Positions 43,579-51,636 of a stretch of DNA of 64,000 nt are shown piece by piece. The translations under genes were made by a program, and so were the position numbers. The notes below the pieces were generated by a model, which saw only the letters and a list, made by a program, of their open reading frames with translations, was not told the DNA's origin and made no database searches. Origin of the DNA: Streptomyces flavofungini. GTDB taxonomy: Bacteria; Actinomycetota; Actinomycetes; Streptomycetales; Streptomycetaceae. The stretch spans positions 7,266,501 through 7,330,500 of the forward strand of contig NZ_CP128846.1 in NCBI RefSeq assembly GCF_030388665.1. The letters are read 5' to 3'. Numbering within the stretch: position 1 is the stretch's first letter; each line of letters starts with the position of its first letter.

Positions 43579-45162
43579 TTACTTCTTCACGGCGTCGAGC
43601 GCGTCGACGATCCCGTGGCCGTAGAAGCCGTTCTTGTTCTTGCCGCCCTTGCAGACGGCGTCGACCTTGCCGTCACCGTCCGGGTCGTACGGCTTCGTCG
43701 GGCAGCCCGGGTTGTCGGCCTGCCGCTTGAGCAGCCGCTGCAGCTCGGCCGGGCCCGCCTTCGGGTGCGTCGACTTCAGCAGCGCCGCGACACCCGCCGC
43801 GTGCGGGGAGGCCATGGACGTGCCCTGCAGCCACGCGTACTGGCCGCCCGGCATCGTGGAGAGGATGCCGCCGTCCTTGGAGGGGGTGTCGGTCGGCTTC
43901 TGGTAGCGCCGGTCGCCGCCGGGCGCCGCCACGTCGACGACGCCGTTGCCGTACGTCGAGTAGTACGACTTGGCCTTGTACACGCCCGTCGCGCTGACCG
44001 TGACGACACCCGGGAGCTGGGTCGGGAGGTCGAGGCACTCGTGCGGGTCGATGGTGCGGGTGACCGGCGTGGAGTCGTCGGGGCTGGAGTCGTCGACGAT
44101 CTCGTCCGCGTCCAGGTCGTGGTTGGAGTTGCCCGCGGAGGCGAGGTTCAGGGTGCCCTTCTTCTGGGCGTAGAGCTGGGCGCGGTTGACCGCGTCGAGG
44201 ATGGCCCGCTGGTCCGGGTCGTCCTTGCAGTTGTACAGCCACGGGTCCACGTAGTAGCTGTTGTTGGTGATCTCGATGCCGTTGTCGGCGGCGAACACGA
44301 AGGCGCAGACCACGCTCTCCGGGAAGAACAGCTCGCTGACCGGGTCGGCCACCTTGATGCCCGCGACCTTCACGCCGGGCGCGACCCCCGCGACGCCGAC
44401 GTTGTTGCGCGCGGCGGCCACCTCGCCCGCCACGTGGGTGCCGTGGTAGTGCTCGGGCTTCGCCGGGCGCCAGGCGCCGGGGGAGGTGTCGGCCTTGCCG
44501 CCGACGCAGCTCGCGGACTGCTTGGCCGAGAAGTTGGGCGCGAGGTCGGGGTGGGTGTCGTCCACGCCGGTGTCGATGACGCCGACGGTGACCTTCTTGC
44601 TGCCCGGGTTGATCTTCGCCGCCTTGTCGGCGCCGATGGCCCGCAGGTCCCACTGGTCGGCTTCCAGCGGCTCCTGGGCGGCGGCGCCGCCCTTGCCCGC
44701 CGCGGCCCGCTCCTTGAGCGCCTTGGCCTGCTCCTTCGAGACGAAGGACGGCGCGCCCTCCTGCGTGGTGGCGGCGGGGGTGAGCGGGGAGGTGCGGGTG
44801 GCGCCCGCGGAGTGCACACCGCGCACGTCGCGCAGCGTCCTGCCGAAGTCCGGATTGGCCGAGTGGGCGACGATCACGCCAATTTTCGCGTACGTGACGA
44901 CGACCGTGCCGTCGGCCTTGGCTATCGCCTTCTTCACCCGCGCCAACGTCTTGGCGTCGGACCTGGTGTTGACGACGTACGCCAGCTTGCCGGCCGCGTC
45001 GGTGTCCGCGGCCCGCGCCGTGCTGGAGCCGGGGGCGTCGAGCGGGGCGGCGGTCGCGGCGCCGGGCGCGAAGCCGACCGCTGCGGCGAGCGCGACACCG
45101 AGCGGCAGCGCGAGCGCCAGGCGTCTGGAGCGCGACGTGCGTGACGAGCGCAGATGAGCCAT
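43579..45162 (-). CDS. Secreted S8 (subtilisin-like) serine protease, copy 1
   Basis: A 527-residue paralogue of the following gene, with the same layout: signal peptide (LALALPLGVALAAAVGFAPG), propeptide-like region, Asp197 (VGVIDTGVDDTHPD), His240 (HYHGTHVAGE), Asn345 (ASAGN), Ser449 (QGTSMASPH) and the C-terminal PYDPDGDGKVDAVC motif. Long stretches differ by only a few residues between copies, so this is a fairly recent tandem duplication. ATG 45162 is assigned. It is first in the leftward operon; a stem-loop lies in the leader at 45191-45219. Confidence 0.93.
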   Translation of the reverse strand: MAHLRSSRTSRSRRLALALPLGVALAAAVGFAPGAATAAPLDAPGSSTARAADTDAAGKLAYVVNTRSDAKTLARVKKAIAKADGTVVVTYAKIGVIVAHSANPDFGRTLRDVRGVHSAGATRTSPLTPAATTQEGAPSFVSKEQAKALKERAAAGKGGAAAQEPLEADQWDLRAIGADKAAKINPGSKKVTVGVIDTGVDDTHPDLAPNFSAKQSASCVGGKADTSPGAWRPAKPEHYHGTHVAGEVAAARNNVGVAGVAPGVKVAGIKVADPVSELFFPESVVCAFVFAADNGIEITNNSYYVDPWLYNCKDDPDQRAILDAVNRAQLYAQKKGTLNLASAGNSNHDLDADEIVDDSSPDDSTPVTRTIDPHECLDLPTQLPGVVTVSATGVYKAKSYYSTYGNGVVDVAAPGGDRRYQKPTDTPSKDGGILSTMPGGQYAWLQGTSMASPHAAGVAALLKSTHPKAGPAELQRLLKRQADNPGCPTKPYDPDGDGKVDAVCKGGKNKNGFYGHGIVDALDAVKK

Positions 45163-45190
45163 GGGATCTCCACATCATCCGGATACGGAA

Positions 45191-45219
45191 CTGCCCGAAC
45201 ACTGCTGGTGCTCGGGCAG
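45191..45219 (-). other. Stem-loop in the subtilase leader
   Basis: CTGCCCGA (45191-45198) pairs with TCGGGCAG (45212-45219) around a 13-nt loop, about 30 bp upstream of the first subtilase start. It could affect mRNA stability or bind a regulator. Other sequence between 45220 and 45412 shows nothing clear. Confidence 0.45.
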
Positions 45220-45412
45220 GTGCATGACGAGTGGTGCAGGGTGAAGTTATCCCCCGAACTCCCAGGCCAGCAATGGCTTCCCGAAGAAAGCGGGAAAAGC
45301 ATGAGTTCGACCGCTTCGGGCGTGCCACCGAGACGTTGAACAGCGGACAGAAGCAATATCGACCCCCTGTCGGATCACGTCCTCGGGGCTTAGCATCACC
45401 ATCCGCGGCCAC

Positions 45413-45426
45413 GTGATCCGTGTCAC
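45413..45426. promoter_or_regulatory. Crp-type site upstream of acetate uptake genes
   Basis: GTGATCCGTGTCAC fits the Streptomyces Crp consensus GTG-N6-G-N-CAC exactly. The site is 178 bp before the DUF485 start and 250 bp from the subtilase start, in the region shared by both transcription units. In E. coli the corresponding acs-yjcH-actP genes are CRP-activated. A direct repeat ATCCGTGTC (45417, 45428) overlaps it. Confidence 0.55.
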
Positions 45427-45603
45427 TATCCGTGTCCCTCGTGACGGCCCCGAGAGCAGAGAACGCAGACCCCCATGGACCGCACCGCCCCCGACTCCCC
45501 CCACCTCCCCGCACCTCCCGCACCTTCCGACGCAGCCGACCCCCACTGCCCCGAACCCCCCGCCCCACCTCTCCCCACCGCCCCCGTCCCACGAGGAGAC
45601 TCC

Positions 45604-45972
45604 GTGGCCACCGACGCGCCGCCACCATCGAAGGGCGACTCAGAACCCACCGCCGTCCCGCCCTCCACGGAGGAGTTCGTCGCGGTGCAGCAGAGCGCGG
45701 AGTTCGCCGAACTGCGCACCGCGTACCGCTCGTTCGCGTTCCCGCTGACCATCGCGTTCATCGCCTGGTATCTCGTGTACGTCCTGCTCTCGAACTACGC
45801 GGGCGACTTCATGGGCACCAAGGTGATCGGCAACATCAACGTGGCCCTCGTCCTCGGCCTCGCCCAGTTCCTGACCACGTTCCTGATCGCCTGGTGGTAC
45901 TCCCGCCACGCCGCGGCCAAGCTCGACCCCAAGGCTGACGCCATCAAGTCCCGGATGGAGGGCGGCGCGTGA
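45604..45972 (+). CDS. DUF485 membrane protein, partner of ActP
   Basis: A protein of about 122 residues with two transmembrane helices (FPLTIAFIAWYLVYVLLSN and IGNINVALVLGLAQFLTTF) in the order typical of DUF485/YjcH. The C-terminal SRHAAAKLDPKADAIKSRM is conserved in the family. GTG 45604 has GAGGAG 5 bp upstream; ATG 45475 in frame would add a Pro-rich 43-residue extension and has no ribosome site. Its stop overlaps the actP start (GTGA). YjcH-type proteins accompany the acetate permease; the exact role is unknown. Confidence 0.9.
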   Translation: MATDAPPPSKGDSEPTAVPPSTEEFVAVQQSAEFAELRTAYRSFAFPLTIAFIAWYLVYVLLSNYAGDFMGTKVIGNINVALVLGLAQFLTTFLIAWWYSRHAAAKLDPKADAIKSRMEGGA

Positions 45973-47612
45973 GCACCCTTCAGCTCCACTCGGCGCAGAG
46001 CACCGTGCTGGCCGCGAACGAGGCCAGCGAGCACCGGCCGCTGATCATCACACTGTTTGCGGTCTTCGTCGTCGCCACCCTCATCATCACCGTGTGGGCG
46101 GGCCGGCAGACCAAGAGCGCCGCCGACTTCTACGCGGGCGGACGGCAGTTCACCGGCTTCCAGAACGGCCTCGCCGTCTCCGGCGACTACATGTCCGCCG
46201 CGTCCTTCCTCGGCATCGCGGGCGCCATCGCCCTGTTCGGCTACGACGGCTTCCTGTACTCCATCGGCTTCCTGGTCGCCTGGCTGGTGGCCCTGCTCCT
46301 GGTCGCGGAGCCGCTGCGCAACTCCGGGCGCTACACCATGGGCGACGTCCTCGCGTACCGCATGCGCCAGCGCCCCGTGCGCACCGCCGCGGGCACCTCC
46401 ACCATCGTCGTCTCGATCTTCTACCTGCTCGCGCAGATGGCGGGCGCGGGCGTCCTGGTCTCGCTGCTCCTCGGCATCACCAGCGACGGCGGCAAGGTCG
46501 CCATCGTGGCGCTCGTCGGCGTCCTGATGATCGTGTACGTCACCATCGGCGGCATGAAGGGCACCACCTGGGTGCAGATGGTCAAGGCCGTCCTGCTGAT
46601 CGCGGGCGCGCTCCTGCTGACCTTCCTGGTGCTGCTCAAGTTCGACTTCAACGTCTCCGACCTGCTCGGCAGCGCCGCGGAGAACAGCGGCAAGGGCGCG
46701 CCGTTCCTGGAGCCAGGACTGAAGTACGGCGCGACGGCGACGTCCAAGCTGGACTTCATCTCGCTCGGCATCGCCCTGGTGCTCGGCACCGCGGGCCTGC
46801 CGCACATCCTCATCCGCTTCTACACGGTGCCGACGGCCAAGGCCGCCCGGAAGTCCGTGAACTGGGCCATCGGCATCATCGGTGCCTTCTACCTGATGAC
46901 GATCGCGCTCGGCTTCGGCGCCGCCGCGCTGATCTCGCCGAAGGAGATCACCGACTCCAACCCGGCCGGCAATACCGCGGCTCCCCTGCTCGCCCTCCAT
47001 CTAGGGGGAGTGGACTCCAACTGGGGCGCCATCCTGCTCGCGACGATCTCCGCCGTCGCGTTCGCCACGATCCTCGCGGTCGTCGCGGGCCTCACCCTCG
47101 CCTCGTCCTCGTCGTTCGCGCACGACATCTACGCCAACGTCATCAAGAAGGGCAAGGCGAGCGAGAAGGAGGAGGTCAAGGCCGCCCGCTGGGCGACCGT
47201 CTTCATCGGCCTCGTCTCCATCGGCCTCGGCGCCCTCGCCCGCGACCTGAACGTGGCGGGCCTGGTGGCCCTCGCCTTCGCCGTGGCCGCGTCCGCGAAC
47301 CTGCCGACGATCCTCTACAGCCTCTTCTGGAAGCGGTTCACCACCCAGGGCGCCCTGTGGTCGATCTACGGCGGCCTCACCACCGCCGTCGTCCTGGTGC
47401 TGTTCTCGCCCGTCGTCTCCGGGAACGAGAAGACGTCCATGTTCAAGGGCGTCGACTTCCACTGGTTCCCGCTGGAGAACCCGGGCCTGATCTCCATCCC
47501 GGTCGGCTTCCTGCTCGGCTGGCTCGGCACGATCCTGTCGAAGGAGGAGCCCGACAAGGAGAAGTACGCGGAGCTGGAGGTCAGGTCCCTGACCGGCACC
47601 GGCGCCCACTGA
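45969..47612 (+). CDS. actP: Cation/acetate symporter ActP (SSS family)
   Basis: A 547-residue sodium:solute symporter with about 13 hydrophobic segments. ADFYAGGRQFTGFQNGLAVS near residue 52 and GDYMSAASFLGIAGAIAL are typical of ActP-type acetate/short-chain carboxylate permeases, as is AVVAGLTLASSSSFAHDIYA near residue 375. GTG 45969 overlaps the DUF485 stop, giving coupled translation. With DUF485 this mirrors the yjcH-actP pair for acetate scavenging. A Crp-like site upstream suggests carbon-source control. Confidence 0.93.
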   Translation: MSTLQLHSAQSTVLAANEASEHRPLIITLFAVFVVATLIITVWAGRQTKSAADFYAGGRQFTGFQNGLAVSGDYMSAASFLGIAGAIALFGYDGFLYSIGFLVAWLVALLLVAEPLRNSGRYTMGDVLAYRMRQRPVRTAAGTSTIVVSIFYLLAQMAGAGVLVSLLLGITSDGGKVAIVALVGVLMIVYVTIGGMKGTTWVQMVKAVLLIAGALLLTFLVLLKFDFNVSDLLGSAAENSGKGAPFLEPGLKYGATATSKLDFISLGIALVLGTAGLPHILIRFYTVPTAKAARKSVNWAIGIIGAFYLMTIALGFGAAALISPKEITDSNPAGNTAAPLLALHLGGVDSNWGAILLATISAVAFATILAVVAGLTLASSSSFAHDIYANVIKKGKASEKEEVKAARWATVFIGLVSIGLGALARDLNVAGLVALAFAVAASANLPTILYSLFWKRFTTQGALWSIYGGLTTAVVLVLFSPVVSGNEKTSMFKGVDFHWFPLENPGLISIPVGFLLGWLGTILSKEEPDKEKYAELEVRSLTGTGAH

Positions 47613-47652
47613 ACCCACCGGGCCCGCCCCGCGCGGGCCCGCCGGGGCACCC

Positions 47653-47704
47653 GGCGCGGCCGCGCCGTCGAGATCGTCGTAGATCTCTACGACGCGGCCG
47701 CGCC
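47653..47704 (+). terminator. Nested palindrome between actP and moaA
   Basis: The outer arms GGCGCGGCCGCG (47653-47664) and CGCGGCCGCGCC (47693-47704) enclose a second hairpin, CGTCGTAGA-TC-TCTACGACG. It lies 40 bp after the actP stop. It probably terminates actP; the double structure is more than a simple terminator needs. Confidence 0.6.
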
Positions 47705-47812
47705 GCTCCTGTTGGATCATGCCCCTCTTCGATGTCGGCACCGTCACGTAGGCTCATGGGCAGAGGGCGTACCTACGCCACACTGCCGATCCGGACCGGG
47801 GAGGGGGCCCAC

Positions 47813-48835
47813 GTGCTCATTGACACGTATGGCCGAGTGGCCACCGATCTGCGGGTGTCGCTGACCGACCGCTGCAATCTGCGGTGCACGTACTGCATGC
47901 CCGAGGAGGGCCTGCAGTGGCTGGCCAAGCCGGACCTGCTCACGGACGACGAGATCGTCCGCCTCATCCGCATAGCCGTCACGCACCTCGGCATCGAGGA
48001 AGTCCGCTTCACCGGCGGCGAGCCGCTGCTGCGCCCCGGCCTCGTCGGCATCGTCGAGCGCTGCGCAGCCCTGGAGCCGCGCCCCAGGATGTCCCTCACG
48101 ACGAACGGCATCGGCCTCAAGCGCACCGCCAAGGCCCTGAAGGAAGCGGGCCTGGACCGGGTCAACGTCTCCCTGGACACCCTGCGCCCGGACGTCTTCA
48201 AGACCCTCACCCGCCGCGACCGCCACCGCGACGTCCTCGACGGCCTCGAAGCCGCCCGCGAAGCGGGCCTCACCCCGGTCAAGGTCAACTCAGTCCTGAT
48301 GCCGGGCCTGAACGACGACGAGGCCCCCGACCTGCTCGCCTGGGCCGTGGCGAACGACTACGAACTGCGCTTCATCGAGCAGATGCCCCTGGACGCCCAG
48401 CACGGCTGGAAGCGCGAGGGCATGATCACGGCCGGTGACATCCTGGCCTCGCTGCGCACCCGCTTCACCCTCACGGAGGAGGGCTCCGAGAAGCGCGGCT
48501 CCGCCCCGGCCGAGCGCTGGGTCGTCGACGGCGGACCGCACCGCGTCGGGGTGATCGCCTCCGTCACGCGCCCGTTCTGTTCCGCCTGCGACCGCACCCG
48601 GCTCACGGCCGACGGCCAGGTGCGCACCTGCCTGTTCGCCACCGAGGAGACCGACCTGCGCGCGGCGCTGCGGGCGGCGCCCGAGGGCACGGCCGGAGAC
48701 GGCGCCGACGACGGCTCGGACGAGGAGATCGCCCGGATCTGGCGGCTCGCGATGTGGGGCAAGAAGGCGGGCTCCGGCCTCGACGACCCGTCGTTCCTCC
48801 AGCCCGACCGCCCGATGTCGGCGATCGGCGGCTGA
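47813..48835 (+). CDS. moaA: GTP 3',8-cyclase MoaA
   Basis: A 340-residue radical SAM enzyme for the first step of molybdenum cofactor synthesis. The N-terminal cluster CNLRCTYC gives Cys21, 25 and 28; the C-terminal cluster is FCSACDRTRLTADGQVRTC. The conserved C-terminal di-glycine (SAIGG) is present, and PLDAQHGWKREGM is in the GTP-binding part. GTG 47813 follows GGGGAGGGGG; an in-frame start further upstream would break the family N terminus. It is not clustered with other moa/moe genes in this window. Confidence 0.95.
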   Translation: MLIDTYGRVATDLRVSLTDRCNLRCTYCMPEEGLQWLAKPDLLTDDEIVRLIRIAVTHLGIEEVRFTGGEPLLRPGLVGIVERCAALEPRPRMSLTTNGIGLKRTAKALKEAGLDRVNVSLDTLRPDVFKTLTRRDRHRDVLDGLEAAREAGLTPVKVNSVLMPGLNDDEAPDLLAWAVANDYELRFIEQMPLDAQHGWKREGMITAGDILASLRTRFTLTEEGSEKRGSAPAERWVVDGGPHRVGVIASVTRPFCSACDRTRLTADGQVRTCLFATEETDLRAALRAAPEGTAGDGADDGSDEEIARIWRLAMWGKKAGSGLDDPSFLQPDRPMSAIGG

Positions 48836-48886
48836 TCCAGGGCCGACCGGGGACCGATCGGGAGCCGATCGGCGGCCGGGTGCCGA

Positions 48887-49111
48887 TCAGCCGGTGGAGC
48901 TCTCCGGCTGTTCCCACTCGGCGAGCGGGACGACGTCCTTCAAGAACCCTCGTACGCCCAGGAATTGGGACAGGTGCTCACGGTGCTCGTCGCACGCGAC
49001 CCAGGTCTTGCGACGCTCCGGAGTGTGGATCTTCGGGTTGTTCCAGGCGAGCACCCAGACCGCGGCGACGCGGCAGCCCTTGGCGGAACAGATCGGTGTT
49101 TCGTCGCTCAC
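48887..49111 (-). CDS. Conserved small protein with CX4C and CDEH
   Basis: A 74-residue soluble protein starting at GTG 49111 (MSDETPICSAKGCRVAAVW). CSAKGC and ACDEHREH could make a zinc site; WNNPKIHTPERRKTW lies between. It is a common Streptomyces protein, as I recall, with no assigned function. A GTG at 49147 would add 12 residues. Tail-to-tail with moaA, 51 bp apart. Confidence 0.8.
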   Translation of the reverse strand: MSDETPICSAKGCRVAAVWVLAWNNPKIHTPERRKTWVACDEHREHLSQFLGVRGFLKDVVPLAEWEQPESSTG

Positions 49112-49289
49112 GTACTCATCCCAAACAAGGCGACGCCGAGCAGCCACGGGGGGAGCTGCCCGGCGTCGGTCTGTCGCTCCGACGGGGGATGCGGAGCGCG
49201 TACGAAGTATGTCACGGGGAACCGGCCGCCTGGCACTGGAACAGCATGATTGATCTGAGGTTTTCTTGAGCTTGGCGTAAGGTCGTCGG

Positions 49290-49703
49290 TCAACTCTGTT
49301 CGCCCGACCGCGCCTTCGCGCCCTCGCGCGTGACCCCGGTCACATCTTCCGGGGCGGGTTCCGCGGCCCGTTCGCGGGTCGCCATCGGCGGCAGCATCGG
49401 GCGCGACGGTGCCGGTACGAAGGTTGACGGCAGCGACGGAGTGTTCTCGCGGCCGGCGTTGGCGATCACCACGGCGACGTACGGAAGGAGCACTCCGAGT
49501 ACCAGCGCGACCAGAGCGACGTGCCGCTCGACGTTCCAGAGCGCCGCGGCGGCAATGACTGAAACAGTACGGACCGACATCGAGATCACGTACCGCCGCT
49601 GCCGGCCCCGGATGTCCTCCGCGAGGCCCTGCCGGGCCCCTGTGATCCGGAAGACCTGGGCGCTGCTCTGCTTCCGCATCACGTTCCACCGCCTGCCCGT
49701 CAT
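49290..49703 (-). CDS. DUF3099 domain protein
   Basis: A 137-residue protein. FRITGARQGLAEDIRGRQRRYVISM (cut only for reading) is the DUF3099 opening, followed by two membrane helices (VRTVSVIAAAALW and VALVALVLGVLLPYVAVVIAN) and a disordered Pro/Arg/Glu tail. ATG 49703 has GGAGAG 6 bp upstream. Found across actinobacteria; function not known. It is divergent from the GlsB/YeaQ-type gene. Confidence 0.88.
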   Translation of the reverse strand: MTGRRWNVMRKQSSAQVFRITGARQGLAEDIRGRQRRYVISMSVRTVSVIAAAALWNVERHVALVALVLGVLLPYVAVVIANAGRENTPSLPSTFVPAPSRPMLPPMATRERAAEPAPEDVTGVTREGAKARSGEQS

Positions 49704-49893
49704 GCCAGGCTCTCCCCGGCCTGGACGCTCCACCACGTTACGCCGAGCCTGCGCCGACGCGTAGACCGGGGGGCGGCTCGGCTCCTGGTGGGGGCTGCGT
49801 CGCGCCACGTATGGAGGTGCCCGACATGCGCCGTACGGCGGATGGACCGACACTGAGCGTAATGCTCATGTCGAGCCGTCTGAGGAGGCAGCT

Positions 49894-50169
49894 ATGGGCT
49901 GGTTGTGGGCGATCATCGTGGGATTCGTCCTTGGTCTGATCGCCAAGGCGATCCTGCCGGGCAAGCAGCACAGTCCGCTCTGGCTGACGACCATCTTCGG
50001 CATCATCGGCGCCGTACTCGGCAACTGGATGGCCGCCGGCTTCGGCATCGACGAGACCAAGGGCATCGACTGGGGGCGGCACGCGCTCCAGTTGGTCGCC
50101 GCGCTCGTGGTGGTGGGCCTCGGCGATGCCGCGTACAAGATGATCAAGGGCGGAAAACGGACGGCCTAA
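49894..50169 (+). CDS. GlsB/YeaQ/YmgE family stress response membrane protein
   Basis: A 91-residue transglycosylase-associated protein family (PF04226) member with three hydrophobic segments. The family start GWLWAIIVGFVLGLIAKAILPG and LTTIFGIIGAVLGNWMA are both clear. GGAGGC lies 5 bp before ATG 49894. Its family responds to general stress; the mechanism is unknown. A bidirectional hairpin separates it from tyrS. Confidence 0.9.
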   Translation: MGWLWAIIVGFVLGLIAKAILPGKQHSPLWLTTIFGIIGAVLGNWMAAGFGIDETKGIDWGRHALQLVAALVVVGLGDAAYKMIKGGKRTA

Positions 50170-50220
50170 CGGCAGCCGGAAGGACCTCGCGGCGGGCGGA
50201 CGACCTCGCGGCGGGGAGAC

Positions 50221-50252
50221 GAGAGGGCCGGTCCGTGCGGACCGGCCCCTCT
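50221..50252. terminator. Bidirectional terminator between GlsB-type gene and tyrS
   Basis: GAGAGGG-CCGGTCCG pairs with CGGACCGG-CCCCTCTC around a four-base loop. It sits between two convergent stops 102 bp apart, and both flanking genes could use it. Confidence 0.88.
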
Positions 50253-50271
50253 CCCTCGCTGTGCCCGACGG

Positions 50272-51537
50272 TCAGCCCGTGACCTCGACCGCGGCCAGGT
50301 TCTTCTTGCCGCGGCGCAGCACGAGCCAGCGCCCGTGCAGCAGGTCCGCGCGGTCCGCCACGGCGTCCTCGGCGGCGACCTTCGCGTTGTTCACGTACGC
50401 GCCGCCCTCCTTGACCGTGCGGCGCGCGGCCGACTTGCTCGCCACCAGGCCGACCTCCGCGAACAGGTCCACGACCGGGCCGAGCTCGGCGACCTGGATG
50501 TGCGGCAGCTCGGACAGCGCCGCCGCGAGCGTCGCCTCGTCGAGGTCGGCCAGGTCACCCTGGCCGAACAGTGCCTTCGACGCGGCGATCACGGCCGCGC
50601 ACTGGTCGGCGCCGTGCACCAGCGTGGTCAGCTCCTCGGCGAGCGCGCGCTGTGCCGCGCGCGCCTGCGGCCGCTCCTCGGTCTGCCGCTCCAGCTCCTC
50701 CAGTTCCTCGCGGGACTTGAAGCTGAGGATGCGCTGGTACGTCGTGATGTCCCGGTCGTCCACGTTCAGCCAGAACTGGTAGAACGCGTACGGCGTGGTC
50801 ATCGCGGGGTCGAGCCAGACGGCGCCGCCCTCGGTCTTGCCGAACTTGGTGCCGTCCGCCTTGGTCATCAGGGGCGTCGCGAGCGCGTGCACGGTCGCGT
50901 CCGGCTCCAGGCGGTGGATCAGGTCGATGCCCGCCGTGAGGTTGCCCCACTGGTCGCTGCCGCCCTGCTGGAGGGTGCAGCCGTAGCGGCGGTAGAGCTC
51001 CAGGAAGTCCATGCCCTGGAGCAGCTGGTAGCTGAACTCCGTGTAGCTGATGCCCTCCTGGGACTCCAGACGGCGGGCGACGGAGTCCTTGGTGAGCATC
51101 TTGTTCACGCGGAAGTGCTTGCCGATGTCCCGCAGGAACTCGATCGCGGACATGCCCGCGGTCCAGTCCAGGTTGTTGACCATGACCGCGGCGTTCTCGC
51201 CCTCGAAGGACAGGAACGGCTCGATCTGCGAACGCAGCCGCGCCACCCAGTTCGCGACCGTCTCCGGGTCGTTCAGGGTGCGCTCCGCGGTCGGCCGCGG
51301 GTCGCCGATCTGACCCGTGGCGCCGCCCACCAGGGCGAGCGGGCGGTGGCCCGCCTGCTGCAGGCGGCGCACGGTCAGGACCTGCACCAGATGCCCGACG
51401 TGCAGGCTCGCCGCCGTCGGGTCGAAGCCGCAATAGAACGTGACGGGACCGTCCGCGAGCGCCTTGCGCAGTGCCTCTTCGTCGGTGGACTGGGAAAACA
51501 GTCCCCGCCACTTCAGCTCGTCGACGATGTCCGTCAC
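50272..51537 (-). CDS. tyrS: Tyrosyl-tRNA synthetase
   Basis: A 421-residue class I synthetase. LHVGHLVQ is the HIGH motif near residue 47; KFGKTEGGA is the KMSKS-like motif near residue 232. [11 protein letters not shown] and [11 protein letters not shown] match the TyrRS family, with an S4-type RNA-binding C-terminal domain ([25 protein letters not shown], cut only for reading). ATG 51537 has upstream GGAGACA. Single essential gene; no T-box is seen in front. It is followed by the hairpin at 50221-50252. Confidence 0.96.
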   Translation of the reverse strand: MTDIVDELKWRGLFSQSTDEEALRKALADGPVTFYCGFDPTAASLHVGHLVQVLTVRRLQQAGHRPLALVGGATGQIGDPRPTAERTLNDPETVANWVARLRSQIEPFLSFEGENAAVMVNNLDWTAGMSAIEFLRDIGKHFRVNKMLTKDSVARRLESQEGISYTEFSYQLLQGMDFLELYRRYGCTLQQGGSDQWGNLTAGIDLIHRLEPDATVHALATPLMTKADGTKFGKTEGGAVWLDPAMTTPYAFYQFWLNVDDRDITTYQRILSFKSREELEELERQTEERPQARAAQRALAEELTTLVHGADQCAAVIAASKALFGQGDLADLDEATLAAALSELPHIQVAELGPVVDLFAEVGLVASKSAARRTVKEGGAYVNNAKVAAEDAVADRADLLHGRWLVLRRGKKNLAAVEVTG

Positions 51538-51636
51538 GGGTCTCGTGTCTCCTTGGGTGTGCTTCGACCGCGCACCTCGGGGGTGCGGTGTCCGAGGTGC
51601 GTGCCCCCGGGCGTACCTCGGGTGCAGTCTCCGAGG

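Noticed and set aside
47705..47812. Possible molybdenum-cofactor riboswitch before moaA
   Set aside because: The 108-bp leader is too short and shows none of the conserved core I would expect.
46094..48835. Long plus-strand frame joining actP and moaA
   Set aside because: Its first half is an out-of-frame translation of actP; only the part from 47813 matches a protein (MoaA).
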